Below, piece after piece: positions 57,259 through 64,000 of a stretch of DNA of 64,000 nucleotides. Each line of letters opens with the position of its first letter. Position 1 is the first letter of the stretch. The translations under genes and the position numbers were made by a program. The DNA is from WRHT01 sp031550525 (lineage in GTDB: Bacteria > Desulfobacterota > Desulfovibrionia > Desulfovibrionales > Desulfovibrionaceae), in assembly GCA_031550525.1 (NCBI GenBank), contig JAVBON010000009.1, positions 1-64,000 of the forward strand, read 5' to 3'. The notes beneath the pieces are model-generated. The model ran no database searches, had not been told where the DNA came from, and saw only the letters and a program-made list of their open reading frames with translations.

Positions 57259-58290
57259 ATGCCTGAAGTAACCATGCTTGAAACAATCTGGTTTGTGCTC
57301 TGGGCTTTGTTGTGGGCCGTATACTTTATTTTGGACGGCTTTGACCTGGGCATGGGCACCCTTATGCCCTTTATAGCCAAAAACGAAAAAGAGCGCCGTG
57401 TAATCTACAACGCGGCCGGGCCATTTTGGGACGGTAACGAAGTGTGGCTTATAACCGCCGGCGGCGTCACCTTCGCGGCTTTTCCCAAGGCTTATGCCGT
57501 TATGTTCAGCGCCTTGTACGCCCCGCTTCTCATCTTGCTCTTTGCCCTGATCTTCCGCGCTGTTTCTTTTGAATACCGCAACAAGGTAGACTCCGAGCGC
57601 TGGCGCAAATTCTGGGATATTTGCCAGTTCTGCGGCAGCTTTGTTCCGGCCCTGCTTCTGGGTGTGGCCTTCGCCAACCTCTTCCGGGGCATACCCATTG
57701 ACGGAGATGGCATATACCACGGCAACATCCTTAAGCTGCTCAACCCTTACGGGCTTTTGGGCGGGGTGTTGTTTGTGCTCATGTTCATGTACCACGGCGC
57801 TTTGTGGCTCAGCTTCAAGTCCGTGGGCGAACTGCGCCAGCGAGCCGTGGATTGGGCGGGAACAATCTGGGTTTATCTGGTGGCCGCCGCTCTGCTCTTT
57901 TTGGCCGCCAGCGCGGTATGGACTGACCTGTACGCCAATATAGGCAAACTCCCTGTACTGGCCGTATTCCCCATACTGGCCGTGACCTTTTTAATCAGCT
58001 CGCGTGTGGTCGACTCCAGCCTCATCTCTTGGGCTTTTAGCGCCGGGTTCATACTCTGCGCCACTTTCTTCGGGGTGCTGGGCATGTTCCCCGCCCTTAT
58101 ACCCTCCAATCTGGATCCGGCCTTCAGCGTAACCCTTATGAACGCAGCCTCCAGCAACCTTACCCTGAGTATAATGCTGGGCGTGGCCCTCTCGCTGGTG
58201 CCGGTGGTAATTGCCTACCAGGCCTGGGTATATGTGGTGTTCTCGCACAAAATCACGGATGAAGAACTGGATAGCGAGCACACCTACTAG
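57259..58290 (+). CDS. cydB: Cytochrome bd oxidase subunit II
   Basis: A 343-residue integral membrane protein with about eight or nine helices. Family blocks are WALLWAVYFILDGFDLGMGTL near 12-32, GPFWDGNEVWLITAGG near 55-70 and FAAFPKAYA, with the conserved acidic residues after the first helix. Pairs with CydA. ATG 57259 has GGAGGC upstream. A strong terminator follows the stop. No cydX-like frame was found directly after it. Confidence 0.97.
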   Translation: MPEVTMLETIWFVLWALLWAVYFILDGFDLGMGTLMPFIAKNEKERRVIYNAAGPFWDGNEVWLITAGGVTFAAFPKAYAVMFSALYAPLLILLFALIFRAVSFEYRNKVDSERWRKFWDICQFCGSFVPALLLGVAFANLFRGIPIDGDGIYHGNILKLLNPYGLLGGVLFVLMFMYHGALWLSFKSVGELRQRAVDWAGTIWVYLVAAALLFLAASAVWTDLYANIGKLPVLAVFPILAVTFLISSRVVDSSLISWAFSAGFILCATFFGVLGMFPALIPSNLDPAFSVTLMNAASSNLTLSIMLGVALSLVPVVIAYQAWVYVVFSHKITDEELDSEHTY

Positions 58291-58311
58291 TTTGCCATAA
58301 ATAACAACACC

Positions 58312-58346
58312 AAGAGGCCCGCCTTTTTTCTAAAGGCGGGCCTCTT
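58312..58346 (+). terminator. Terminator of cydAB
   Basis: AAGAGGCCCGCCTTT pairs with AAAGGCGGGCCTCTT. It can also serve the convergent gene at 58415. Confidence 0.8.
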
Positions 58347-58414
58347 CACATATAAAAACAAATGCATACCTGAAAGGTCTGCCTAGTTTCCTGACGGACG
58401 CGCTTCGCGCATAC

Positions 58415-58972
58415 TTACTTTCTCTTCATCTGCAACATACTCTGCCGGGGCGTGAAAATGCCCCTTTTCCTCGCCCGCACGTCCTCCACCAGATAAAAGG
58501 CATCCGGGTCAAACCCGACAATCAACTTTTCCACCTTTTTCGCGTCCTTGCGGCTGACCGCACTTTCAACCACATCTATTGCCGATACCGACCCCGTGCC
58601 ATGCACCAAAGTTGAGCCTAAACCGGCCTTGTTCAACAAGCCCACAAGCTCAAGGCCGTTTTTAAGAGTGAACACGCGGTAGCTGATGTAGCCGAAGCCT
58701 ATTTTCTGCTCCAGCCACAGCCCTATATAGGTGCCGGTGGCATAGCCCCCGGCATAGGAAAGGTAACTGAGCAGATCATTGGCGCGGGAAAGCACCTGGG
58801 CGATGATTACCACCCAGATGAATACCTCGACAAAGCCTATTACCGGCGCGATGTTCCGCTCGCCCTTGGATACGAAAATAATACGCAACGTGCCCAGCGA
58901 CACGTCACAAATGCGCCCGCAAAAAATGGCAATGGGCAAAGCCCAAGGGTAAACATCCAAAAAATCGAACAT
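58415..58972 (-). CDS. DUF2179/DUF5698-type membrane protein
   Basis: A 185-residue protein of the UPF0316 group. It has three hydrophobic segments in the first 90 residues (IAIFCGRICDVSLGTLRIIFVSKG near 15-38, FVEVFIWVVIIAQVL near 47-61) and a soluble DUF2179 domain (about 100-170, GLVEVTG-like region, SAVSRKDAKKVEKLI). Function of the family is not established. ATG 58972 fits the family start. Confidence 0.88.
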   Translation of the reverse strand: MFDFLDVYPWALPIAIFCGRICDVSLGTLRIIFVSKGERNIAPVIGFVEVFIWVVIIAQVLSRANDLLSYLSYAGGYATGTYIGLWLEQKIGFGYISYRVFTLKNGLELVGLLNKAGLGSTLVHGTGSVSAIDVVESAVSRKDAKKVEKLIVGFDPDAFYLVEDVRARKRGIFTPRQSMLQMKRK

Positions 58973-59081
58973 GCAGCATCCGCCTTTTATGATGCGGCGC
59001 GTAAAAGCGCGCCGCTACCGCATTTTTACGCGCGCAAAAAAAAACATGCCGCTGCCGCGTGAGTTTGCAAGCAACTGCGGC

Positions 59082-59900
59082 TTAAAATCTCCCGCGCCGC
59101 GCGTCGCCATCGCCCTGCGCGCCCAGCAGCCAGACAATGGCCCGGCGCAAGGCCTCGTTAAAGAAAAACCAATCGTGCTGCCCCTCCCATTCCTCATAGC
59201 TGAAGTCATAGGCAAGGCCCGCAAGGGTATCGCGAAAACGGCAGTTGTAGGCGTAAAGGTAGTCTTGCAGCCCGCAAGCCATGTACAGGCGCGGGCGTGG
59301 GCCCGATTCCGCCACTCGCGCGGCCAGCGCGGCAATTTCATATTCCGGCCCGCTAACCAGCCCCTCACCGAAAATAGCCTTGAAGTCAATCATTAACTGC
59401 TCGCCGAAGGCTGTTTTAAATTTGGCCGCGCCCTCAGGCGCGCGCAAAAGATCCAGATGCTCCTGAAAAAACAGGCAGGCCGAAGAAAAAGCCGCGCAAG
59501 CGCCGTACTGTTCCGGCCTGGAAAAAGCGCAACGCAACGCCCCGTACCCGCCCATGGAGCCGCCCATAATGGCCGTATCCTCACGCCTGTCGGAAATATT
59601 GAACAAGCCTTTGCAAATACGGGGCAGTTCTTCGGTTATGTAGCGAAAATAGCGCGGGCCGTACTTCATGTCGGCATAAAAACTGCGCCCGGCCTCGGGC
59701 ATTACAAACAAGGCCCTGTACTTGCGGGCGTAAACAGGCAGCAGGCTGTTGTCCGCCCAGTTATCGCTGTTGCCGTGCAGGCCGTGCAACAGGTAAATTA
59801 CCGGATAAGGCTCGCCCGGCAAAAGCTCGCTGGGGCCAATTACCGTCAGGCTCGTATCCATGCCCAGACTTTTTGAGTAAACCGTTCCGCGAAAAATCAT
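59082..59900 (-). CDS. Esterase D-type alpha/beta hydrolase
   Basis: A 272-residue serine esterase related to S-formylglutathione hydrolase and feruloyl esterases. YPVIYLLHGLHGNSDNW near 32-48 gives the oxyanion region; the nucleophile S115 is in MGGSMGGYGALRCA; D213 (GLQDYL) and H242 (GQHDWFFF) complete the triad. ATG 59900 has GGAGG five bases upstream. No signal peptide. Natural substrate unknown. The 345-base gap upstream, shared with the divergent flavodoxin gene, shows no gene. Confidence 0.88.
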   Translation of the reverse strand: MIFRGTVYSKSLGMDTSLTVIGPSELLPGEPYPVIYLLHGLHGNSDNWADNSLLPVYARKYRALFVMPEAGRSFYADMKYGPRYFRYITEELPRICKGLFNISDRREDTAIMGGSMGGYGALRCAFSRPEQYGACAAFSSACLFFQEHLDLLRAPEGAAKFKTAFGEQLMIDFKAIFGEGLVSGPEYEIAALAARVAESGPRPRLYMACGLQDYLYAYNCRFRDTLAGLAYDFSYEEWEGQHDWFFFNEALRRAIVWLLGAQGDGDARRGRF

Positions 59901-60245
59901 AAGGCCTCCAAAACGCCGGCGGCATCCGCCCGCCCCGGCCCCGCATGGTTGTTTTTGTATTTATAGCTCATGTTATACCGTGCGCCGCAATTATATCAAT
60001 GACAATTTACCGCCGTAACGGACAGCTTTTGCCTGGCGCCGCCAAAGCGGATTCTCCGCGCCGTTGCGGGCAGCCGCCTCAGGTATGCCGAAAATCGTCT
60101 TATGAACAGGCGTTTTTATTCACTGGCGTCGCATTGGAAAACGCCAGGCAAAACTTGCCTGCCCGCATTATTACATGTACAAAACAGACAAGTTAGCGCA
60201 CAGCGCACGGGCAACCGCGCAAGCCGCGAACCGGCGGGTAAATTT

Positions 60246-60749
60246 ATGAAAAAAGCCATTATCTATTCCAGCCTTACGGGCAACACAAAAATGATCGCCC
60301 AAGCCATACACGCGGCCCTGCCGCCAGATACTGAAATATATGCATTGGAAAACGCGCCGGACCCGGCAGCATACGACTTTTTGGCCTTGGGTTATTGGGT
60401 GGAAAAGGGCATGGCCAACCAAAAAATGCTCAAATACATTGAGGGCGTAAAAGGCAAAAAAATAGCTCTGTTCGCCACCCTTGCGGCCTGGCCAGATTCC
60501 GACCACGCCAAAAACGCCATCTCCCGCACAGCGTCCCTGATGCCTGATTGCGAGCTTGTGGGGCATTTTGTCTGCCAAGGCAAGCTCAACCCGGCCCTGC
60601 GCTCCGCCATGTCCAAACACCCCGACAAACACCACCCGATGACGCCGGAACGCCAAAAACGCTTGGCCGAAGCCGAAAAACACCCCAATGAGCAAGATTG
60701 CGCCACCGCGCGGGAAGTATTTGGAGAAATCGCCAGAAACCTGAGCTAA
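60246..60749 (+). CDS. Flavodoxin family protein
   Basis: A 167-residue FMN-binding protein. The phosphate-binding loop SSLTGNTKMIAQAIH lies at 8-22, and DFLALGYWVEKGMANQKML near 44-62 and KKIALFATLAAWPDSDHAK near 72-90 are flavodoxin-like. It resembles the flavodoxin-like group that includes BilS of gut bacteria, but I cannot confirm that and no bilirubin-reductase partner is next to it. I start at ATG 60246; the frame extends to 60102 with no flavodoxin features. Confidence 0.85.
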   Translation: MKKAIIYSSLTGNTKMIAQAIHAALPPDTEIYALENAPDPAAYDFLALGYWVEKGMANQKMLKYIEGVKGKKIALFATLAAWPDSDHAKNAISRTASLMPDCELVGHFVCQGKLNPALRSAMSKHPDKHHPMTPERQKRLAEAEKHPNEQDCATAREVFGEIARNLS

Positions 60750-60801
60750 ACACGTTCAACCGGACCAATCATCGCCAGCAGCGCGCCCTAGGTGCTGGCC
60801 C

Positions 60802-60930
60802 TAAAATGCTCTTTTATTGTATACGCAAAGCCGAAGCGGCTTTGCTAAAGGCACGCCGCGCTGCTTGCTTGCGGGCGTCCACTTCAGGGGCGACACAAGC
60901 ATTTCAGCTTTTTCAAAGTTAAAAGGCTCT
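60802..60930 (+). mobile_element. Family C element, shortened copy
   Basis: Begins in AAAATGCTCTTTTATTG, contains GCAAAGCCGAAGCGGCTTTGC, GGGCGTCCACTTC, GACACAAGC and ends TTTTTCAAAGTTAAAAGGCTCT. The left third present in the copies at 31219 and 40961 is missing. Confidence 0.7.
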
Positions 60931-60960
60931 AACTACATATTTTGCAGCGGCTGCGCCGCA

Positions 60961-62244
60961 TCAATACTTGCTTCTATATCCGGCCTCCTTATCCAGCCAC
61001 TTGGCATACAAATCGCGCACGCTTAAACCGGGCGGGGCCTCGCCCTCTTCAACCTTATCCCAAAAGTTCCGTAAACCTGAGGCCTTTTCATGCAGGGCGT
61101 CAAAATTTATACCGTTTTGCGCGGCCTGCAACATGCTCTGGGCATCGTTTGCGTTTACCGCCCGCGCTCCCTTTGCGGCCAGCAAAGCTATCGCTCCAGC
61201 CGTATCAATCTCCGGCCGCAGCTTGAATGAAAGCCCCAACGCGTCCGCCGCGCCCTGCAAATTGCCTTTTTCCGCGCGTAGCGCGGCCAATTGGGCATAG
61301 CCGTCAAACCATAGCGGCTCTTTGAGCAAAAAATTCTCCAGGGCGGCTTCGTCGCGCGGGTCCGGCACATGCCTGCGCAACAAACCCAACCTGCGCTCCG
61401 GCAGGGCCAAAAACGGGCGGGCGAACAGCGAAAGCTCCAGCGTGTAACCCTGCTCCCGCGCGGCAAGATGCATATCGGGCACTATATGGGGCAGGGCCTT
61501 TTGCTTGAGCATGGCTCCGTTGTGCTCTTCATGCGCGTGCCTGCCCTGCGTTTGCCCGCACAGGTGGTAAACAACCGCCTCCGGCACGTGGGCGGAGGCA
61601 AAGCCCAGCCTGCCCAGCCTGATGCCCAGTTCAATATCTTCACCGCCGTTTATAAAGTCTTCGTCAAACAGGCCTATGTCCATGAACAACTTGCGCGGCG
61701 TAAGCAGGGCGGCGGCGGTAACGGCCTGATAACGGCGAGAGCGGGCCACTGCAGGGTGAGAGGCCGGAAAGGCCTCAAAAATATGCACGGGGTAAAACTG
61801 CGGCTCAAAACAAATTCCCACATGCTGCACCCTATCGGCAAAGCCTGAAAACTCTGGGTACAACAGGGTCGGGCCGCAGGCCCCCAGTTTGCCCTGCCCG
61901 GTAAAGGCCTTAAGCAGCGGGGCCAGCCAGCCGGGCGTAACACGGGTATCATTGTTCAAAAAAAACAGATATTCGCTGCAAGCCGCCCTGGCGCCAAGGT
62001 TGCAGGCCGGGGCGAAGTTGCGGTTTACGGGCTGGCGCAAATAACTGAAACGGCCCGGAAAAAGCGCCTCGCCCAGCGTTGCGCACTCTTGCGGGGTGGC
62101 GTCGGTGGAGGCGTTATCCACCACCAGCACTTCAATGGCCCCGGCGGGCAAGCCGGAAGCGACGCCGGCCAGCGCCAGCAGGCAGCTTTGCGTCAGCGCC
62201 CAGCAATTGAGCACAGGTATGATTACGGAAACCTTAACATCCAT
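60961..62244 (-). CDS. Glycosyltransferase family 2 with helical C-terminal part
   Basis: A 427-residue GT-A transferase. The start KVSVIIPVLNCWALTQSCLLAL, VLVVDNASTDATPQ near 39-52, FFLNNDTRVTPGWL near 94-107 with the metal-binding NDT, and GGEDIELGIRLGRLG near 201-215 define the family. After about residue 290 comes an Ala/Leu-rich helical region with TPR-like spacing. Likely adds sugars to surface glycans or flagellin. It begins 13 bases after the stop of the PstS-like gene, so the two form an operon. Confidence 0.9.
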   Translation of the reverse strand: MDVKVSVIIPVLNCWALTQSCLLALAGVASGLPAGAIEVLVVDNASTDATPQECATLGEALFPGRFSYLRQPVNRNFAPACNLGARAACSEYLFFLNNDTRVTPGWLAPLLKAFTGQGKLGACGPTLLYPEFSGFADRVQHVGICFEPQFYPVHIFEAFPASHPAVARSRRYQAVTAAALLTPRKLFMDIGLFDEDFINGGEDIELGIRLGRLGFASAHVPEAVVYHLCGQTQGRHAHEEHNGAMLKQKALPHIVPDMHLAAREQGYTLELSLFARPFLALPERRLGLLRRHVPDPRDEAALENFLLKEPLWFDGYAQLAALRAEKGNLQGAADALGLSFKLRPEIDTAGAIALLAAKGARAVNANDAQSMLQAAQNGINFDALHEKASGLRNFWDKVEEGEAPPGLSVRDLYAKWLDKEAGYRSKY

Positions 62245-62257
62245 GCCTTACGGGTCC

Positions 62258-63559
62258 TTACTCAGGGTCTGAATTTACATTTGCCGCGCCTGTAGCGGTT
62301 TGTATATGGGGCGCGGTGGATGCGCCGCCCACAGGCACATACCCCACCTGCTCCACAAGGTATTGCCCCTGTTTCGACGTCATAAATTCCAGCATCTTCC
62401 GCACGTTGGGCTTGTCGTTACCCTTGCGCGTTATGGCGTAAAAATAAGACGAGAGAGGGTAGCCGCCGTTGGCTATGTTCTCTTTAACCGGCGCAATGCC
62501 GCCAATCTCAAGCAGTTTTATTTGCCTGTCGGCGGCCATTTGCGTGGAGAAAAAGCGGAAGGAAAAACCTATGGCCCCGGCATAATTCTTATAATTGGCA
62601 ACATGGCGGATAATTCCGCCCATGCCGCCGGGCCGCTCGTTGGTGGGCGGATCAATAATCCGCTCGCCTTGCATAAGGCGCTCCAGGGCGCTCTGGCTGC
62701 CGCTGTTTTTGTTGCGCTGAAAAGGCTTGATGCCGCCCTTGCCGCCCAACTGCGCCCAGCTTGTAATCTTGCCGGAATAAATGCCCCTGATTTGCTCAAT
62801 GGTAAGGCTGTTAACAGGGTTATCGGCATTTACAAAAAACACAAAGGCCTCGCGGCCAATGGGGGTGTAAACCAGTTCCACGCCTTTTTGGGCGGCAAAC
62901 GCTTTTTGCTCGTCAGAAACATCGGCCATAAAATAAATATCCACCCGCCCGTCCAGCAGCCCTCTAAAGCCGGCTATGGTGTTGGTAAAATGCACTTCAT
63001 GCGCGGTTGCGCCTTCCGCAACAGTTTTGCCGTCATAATACGCGTCGTTGGTAACGTAATCGCGCGAAAAACGCGAGCCAAGCGCATAGGATTTTTCAGG
63101 GTAAACCGCCGTGGCAAAGGCGGAATAGACGGGGTAAAGGGCCAGAGCGCCATCGAGCACGGGCAAATCTCCGTCCAGCCTGAGTGACGACGGCTCGGGC
63201 AGGCGCGGCAGCGAAGGTGAAAATGGCTGATACGCAACTATATTTACGCCATCGTAAAGCACCGGCACCTTGCCGTCAAAATGCAGATAGGTGGAACGGC
63301 TTACAACGGGCACAACCACGCAAAGAAACAGTATGATATAAAAGCGCTTTGCGTAACGCCTGCTTGCGGGCGCGAAAATAAAGACCAAAATTGAAACCGC
63401 GCCAACCGGATAGGCCAACCAGCACAGCACATTGTAAAATGTACTGCCCGAGAAGGCCGCGACAAGCATCAGGTAAAAGCCCAACACAAGCAATATGCCG
63501 GTCAAAACCACAAACAGCATCAGGCGCGCCAGCTTTACGGCCATTGCGTAATTTTTCAT
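62258..63559 (-). CDS. Membrane-anchored PstS-like substrate-binding protein
   Basis: A 433-residue protein with three hydrophobic segments in the first 90 residues (about 11-37, 42-62, 71-90) joined to a periplasmic domain of the phosphate-binding PBP2 type. The domain shows VHFTNTIAGFRGLLDGRVDIYF, AFVFFVNADNPVNSLTIEQIRGIYSGKITSWAQLGG and RNKNSGSQSALERLM, which are typical of PstS relatives. Normal PstS has a cleaved signal peptide and no membrane domain. No pstCAB genes are nearby. It may sense phosphate or another anion and not transport it. ATG 63559 has GGAGAGGG upstream. Confidence 0.85.
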   Translation of the reverse strand: MKNYAMAVKLARLMLFVVLTGILLVLGFYLMLVAAFSGSTFYNVLCWLAYPVGAVSILVFIFAPASRRYAKRFYIILFLCVVVPVVSRSTYLHFDGKVPVLYDGVNIVAYQPFSPSLPRLPEPSSLRLDGDLPVLDGALALYPVYSAFATAVYPEKSYALGSRFSRDYVTNDAYYDGKTVAEGATAHEVHFTNTIAGFRGLLDGRVDIYFMADVSDEQKAFAAQKGVELVYTPIGREAFVFFVNADNPVNSLTIEQIRGIYSGKITSWAQLGGKGGIKPFQRNKNSGSQSALERLMQGERIIDPPTNERPGGMGGIIRHVANYKNYAGAIGFSFRFFSTQMAADRQIKLLEIGGIAPVKENIANGGYPLSSYFYAITRKGNDKPNVRKMLEFMTSKQGQYLVEQVGYVPVGGASTAPHIQTATGAANVNSDPE

Positions 63560-63869
63560 TCCCTCTCCGGTGCGCTAAAAACAACACATAATTTTATCAA
63601 ATGCGCGGCACTAAACCGGACGCTTTAAACGACAAAAAAAACAACTTCCGGTACAAACCGCGCGCCGCCTGATTAAAAAACCGGCAAAAACGCGCTTTCC
63701 GGCCCAAAGCATACAGGATATCAATTATTGCCTCAACTCAATAGCAGGGAATTAAACTGGATATTTGGAGATGTGTAAGATAAGAGCTCCAGATATTATC
63801 ATACGGTCGCGGATTCTTGAAAAAAATCGCTTTAGCATACCACACCTAATATTTGAAAAGGACATCGCA
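63560..63869. other. Divergent intergenic region
   Basis: About 310 bases, A/C-rich, between the PstS-like gene and the last gene. It must hold promoters for both directions; no clear motif or gene seen. Confidence 0.3.
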
Positions 63870-64000
63870 ATGGTTAAAAATTTATTAAAACAAGCAAAAT
63901 ACCGCAAAAAACCATGTTTTATTTTAATCATTGCATTCATGTCTATCAGCATAAGCTTTATTGCGATAAACAACAGCGCATTAGCCATTGATAAAGAAAA
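63870..64000 (+). CDS. Exported protein, N-terminal fragment cut by the window edge
   Basis: ATG 63870 has AAAAGGA seven bases upstream and opens a frame that runs to the end of the window. The first 43 residues form a signal peptide: basic start MVKNLLKQAKYRKK, hydrophobic core CFILIIAFMSISISFIAI, and a cleavage region NNSALAID. The gene is AT-rich. The mature protein is outside the window, so its function cannot be stated. Confidence 0.7.
   Translation, partial: MVKNLLKQAKYRKKPCFILIIAFMSISISFIAINNSALAIDKE

Noticed and set aside
1..64000. CRISPR arrays, tRNA and rRNA genes
   Set aside because: I saw no regularly spaced direct repeats and no tRNA or rRNA signature. The repeats present are inverted or dispersed, not arrayed.

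Overview
The window is a contiguous piece of a Gram-negative, flagellated bacterial chromosome with fairly high GC in genes and AT-rich gaps. The gene set (fused TRAP permease with three binding proteins, the rpmH-rnpA-yidD-yidC-jag-mnmE cluster, flhA-flhF-flhG-fliA-cheY-fliL, tolQRAB-pal, cydAB) and the protein sequences point to a sulfate-reducer-like member of Desulfovibrionaceae. This is inference from gene content; there is no rRNA in the window to confirm it.

Layout. 0.4-1.3 kb: GTPase Era. 1.7-2.3 kb: an Ala-rich unknown protein (minus). 2.9-8.7 kb: a TRAP uptake locus with one fused permease and three periplasmic binding proteins, two of them near-identical tandem copies. 8.9-17.1 kb: rsmG, an MFS exporter with a small partner, two sugar transferases, purN, an M24 peptidase and a DksA-like protein. 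17.4-23.2 kb: rpmH, rnpA, yidD, yidC, jag, mnmE. 23.8-26.7 kb: an AT-rich accessory island with a short Rhs protein, a membrane protein that may be its immunity partner, an Rhs remnant and another membrane protein. 27.1-33.6 kb: flagellar export and regulation operon (minus). 34.1-40.9 kb: a TolC-like protein, then the Tol-Pal operon ending in two Pal-type lipoproteins. 41.4-48.9 kb: glycosyltransferase, unknown protein, recO, a RodZ-like protein, two SurA/PpiC-type chaperones, tsaB. 49.2-51.6 kb: fliD-fliS. 52.2-58.3 kb: an M24 peptidase, CoA-binding protein, cysteine-cluster protein, two small genes behind a sigma-28-type promoter, cydAB. 58.4-64 kb: a DUF2179-type membrane protein, esterase, flavodoxin, glycosyltransferase, membrane-anchored PstS-like protein and the start of an exported protein.

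The main unexplained structure is in the gaps. They carry several families of dispersed, structured repeats: (A) long GA/CT-rich hairpins, four copies; (B) elements with terminal inverted repeats, two copies of 210 and 143 bp, one between a TRAP gene and its terminator and one ending 3 bp before yidD; (C) elements bounded by an AGAGCATTTTAACTTTGA-type end, four copies; (D/E) two related families starting with a GGTGTAGC-type block. They look like non-autonomous mobile elements or conserved RNA structures.

A second theme is a set of sequences matching the sigma-28 (FliA) promoter, with an 8-11-8 layout, in front of fliD and of three unrecognised genes. FliA itself is encoded here, so these unknown genes are candidate late flagellar or chemotaxis genes. 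Other points of note are rnpA, whose conserved start region has no ATG, GTG or TTG, and frequent TTG starts (era, tolA, probably tsaB and the SurA-like gene).
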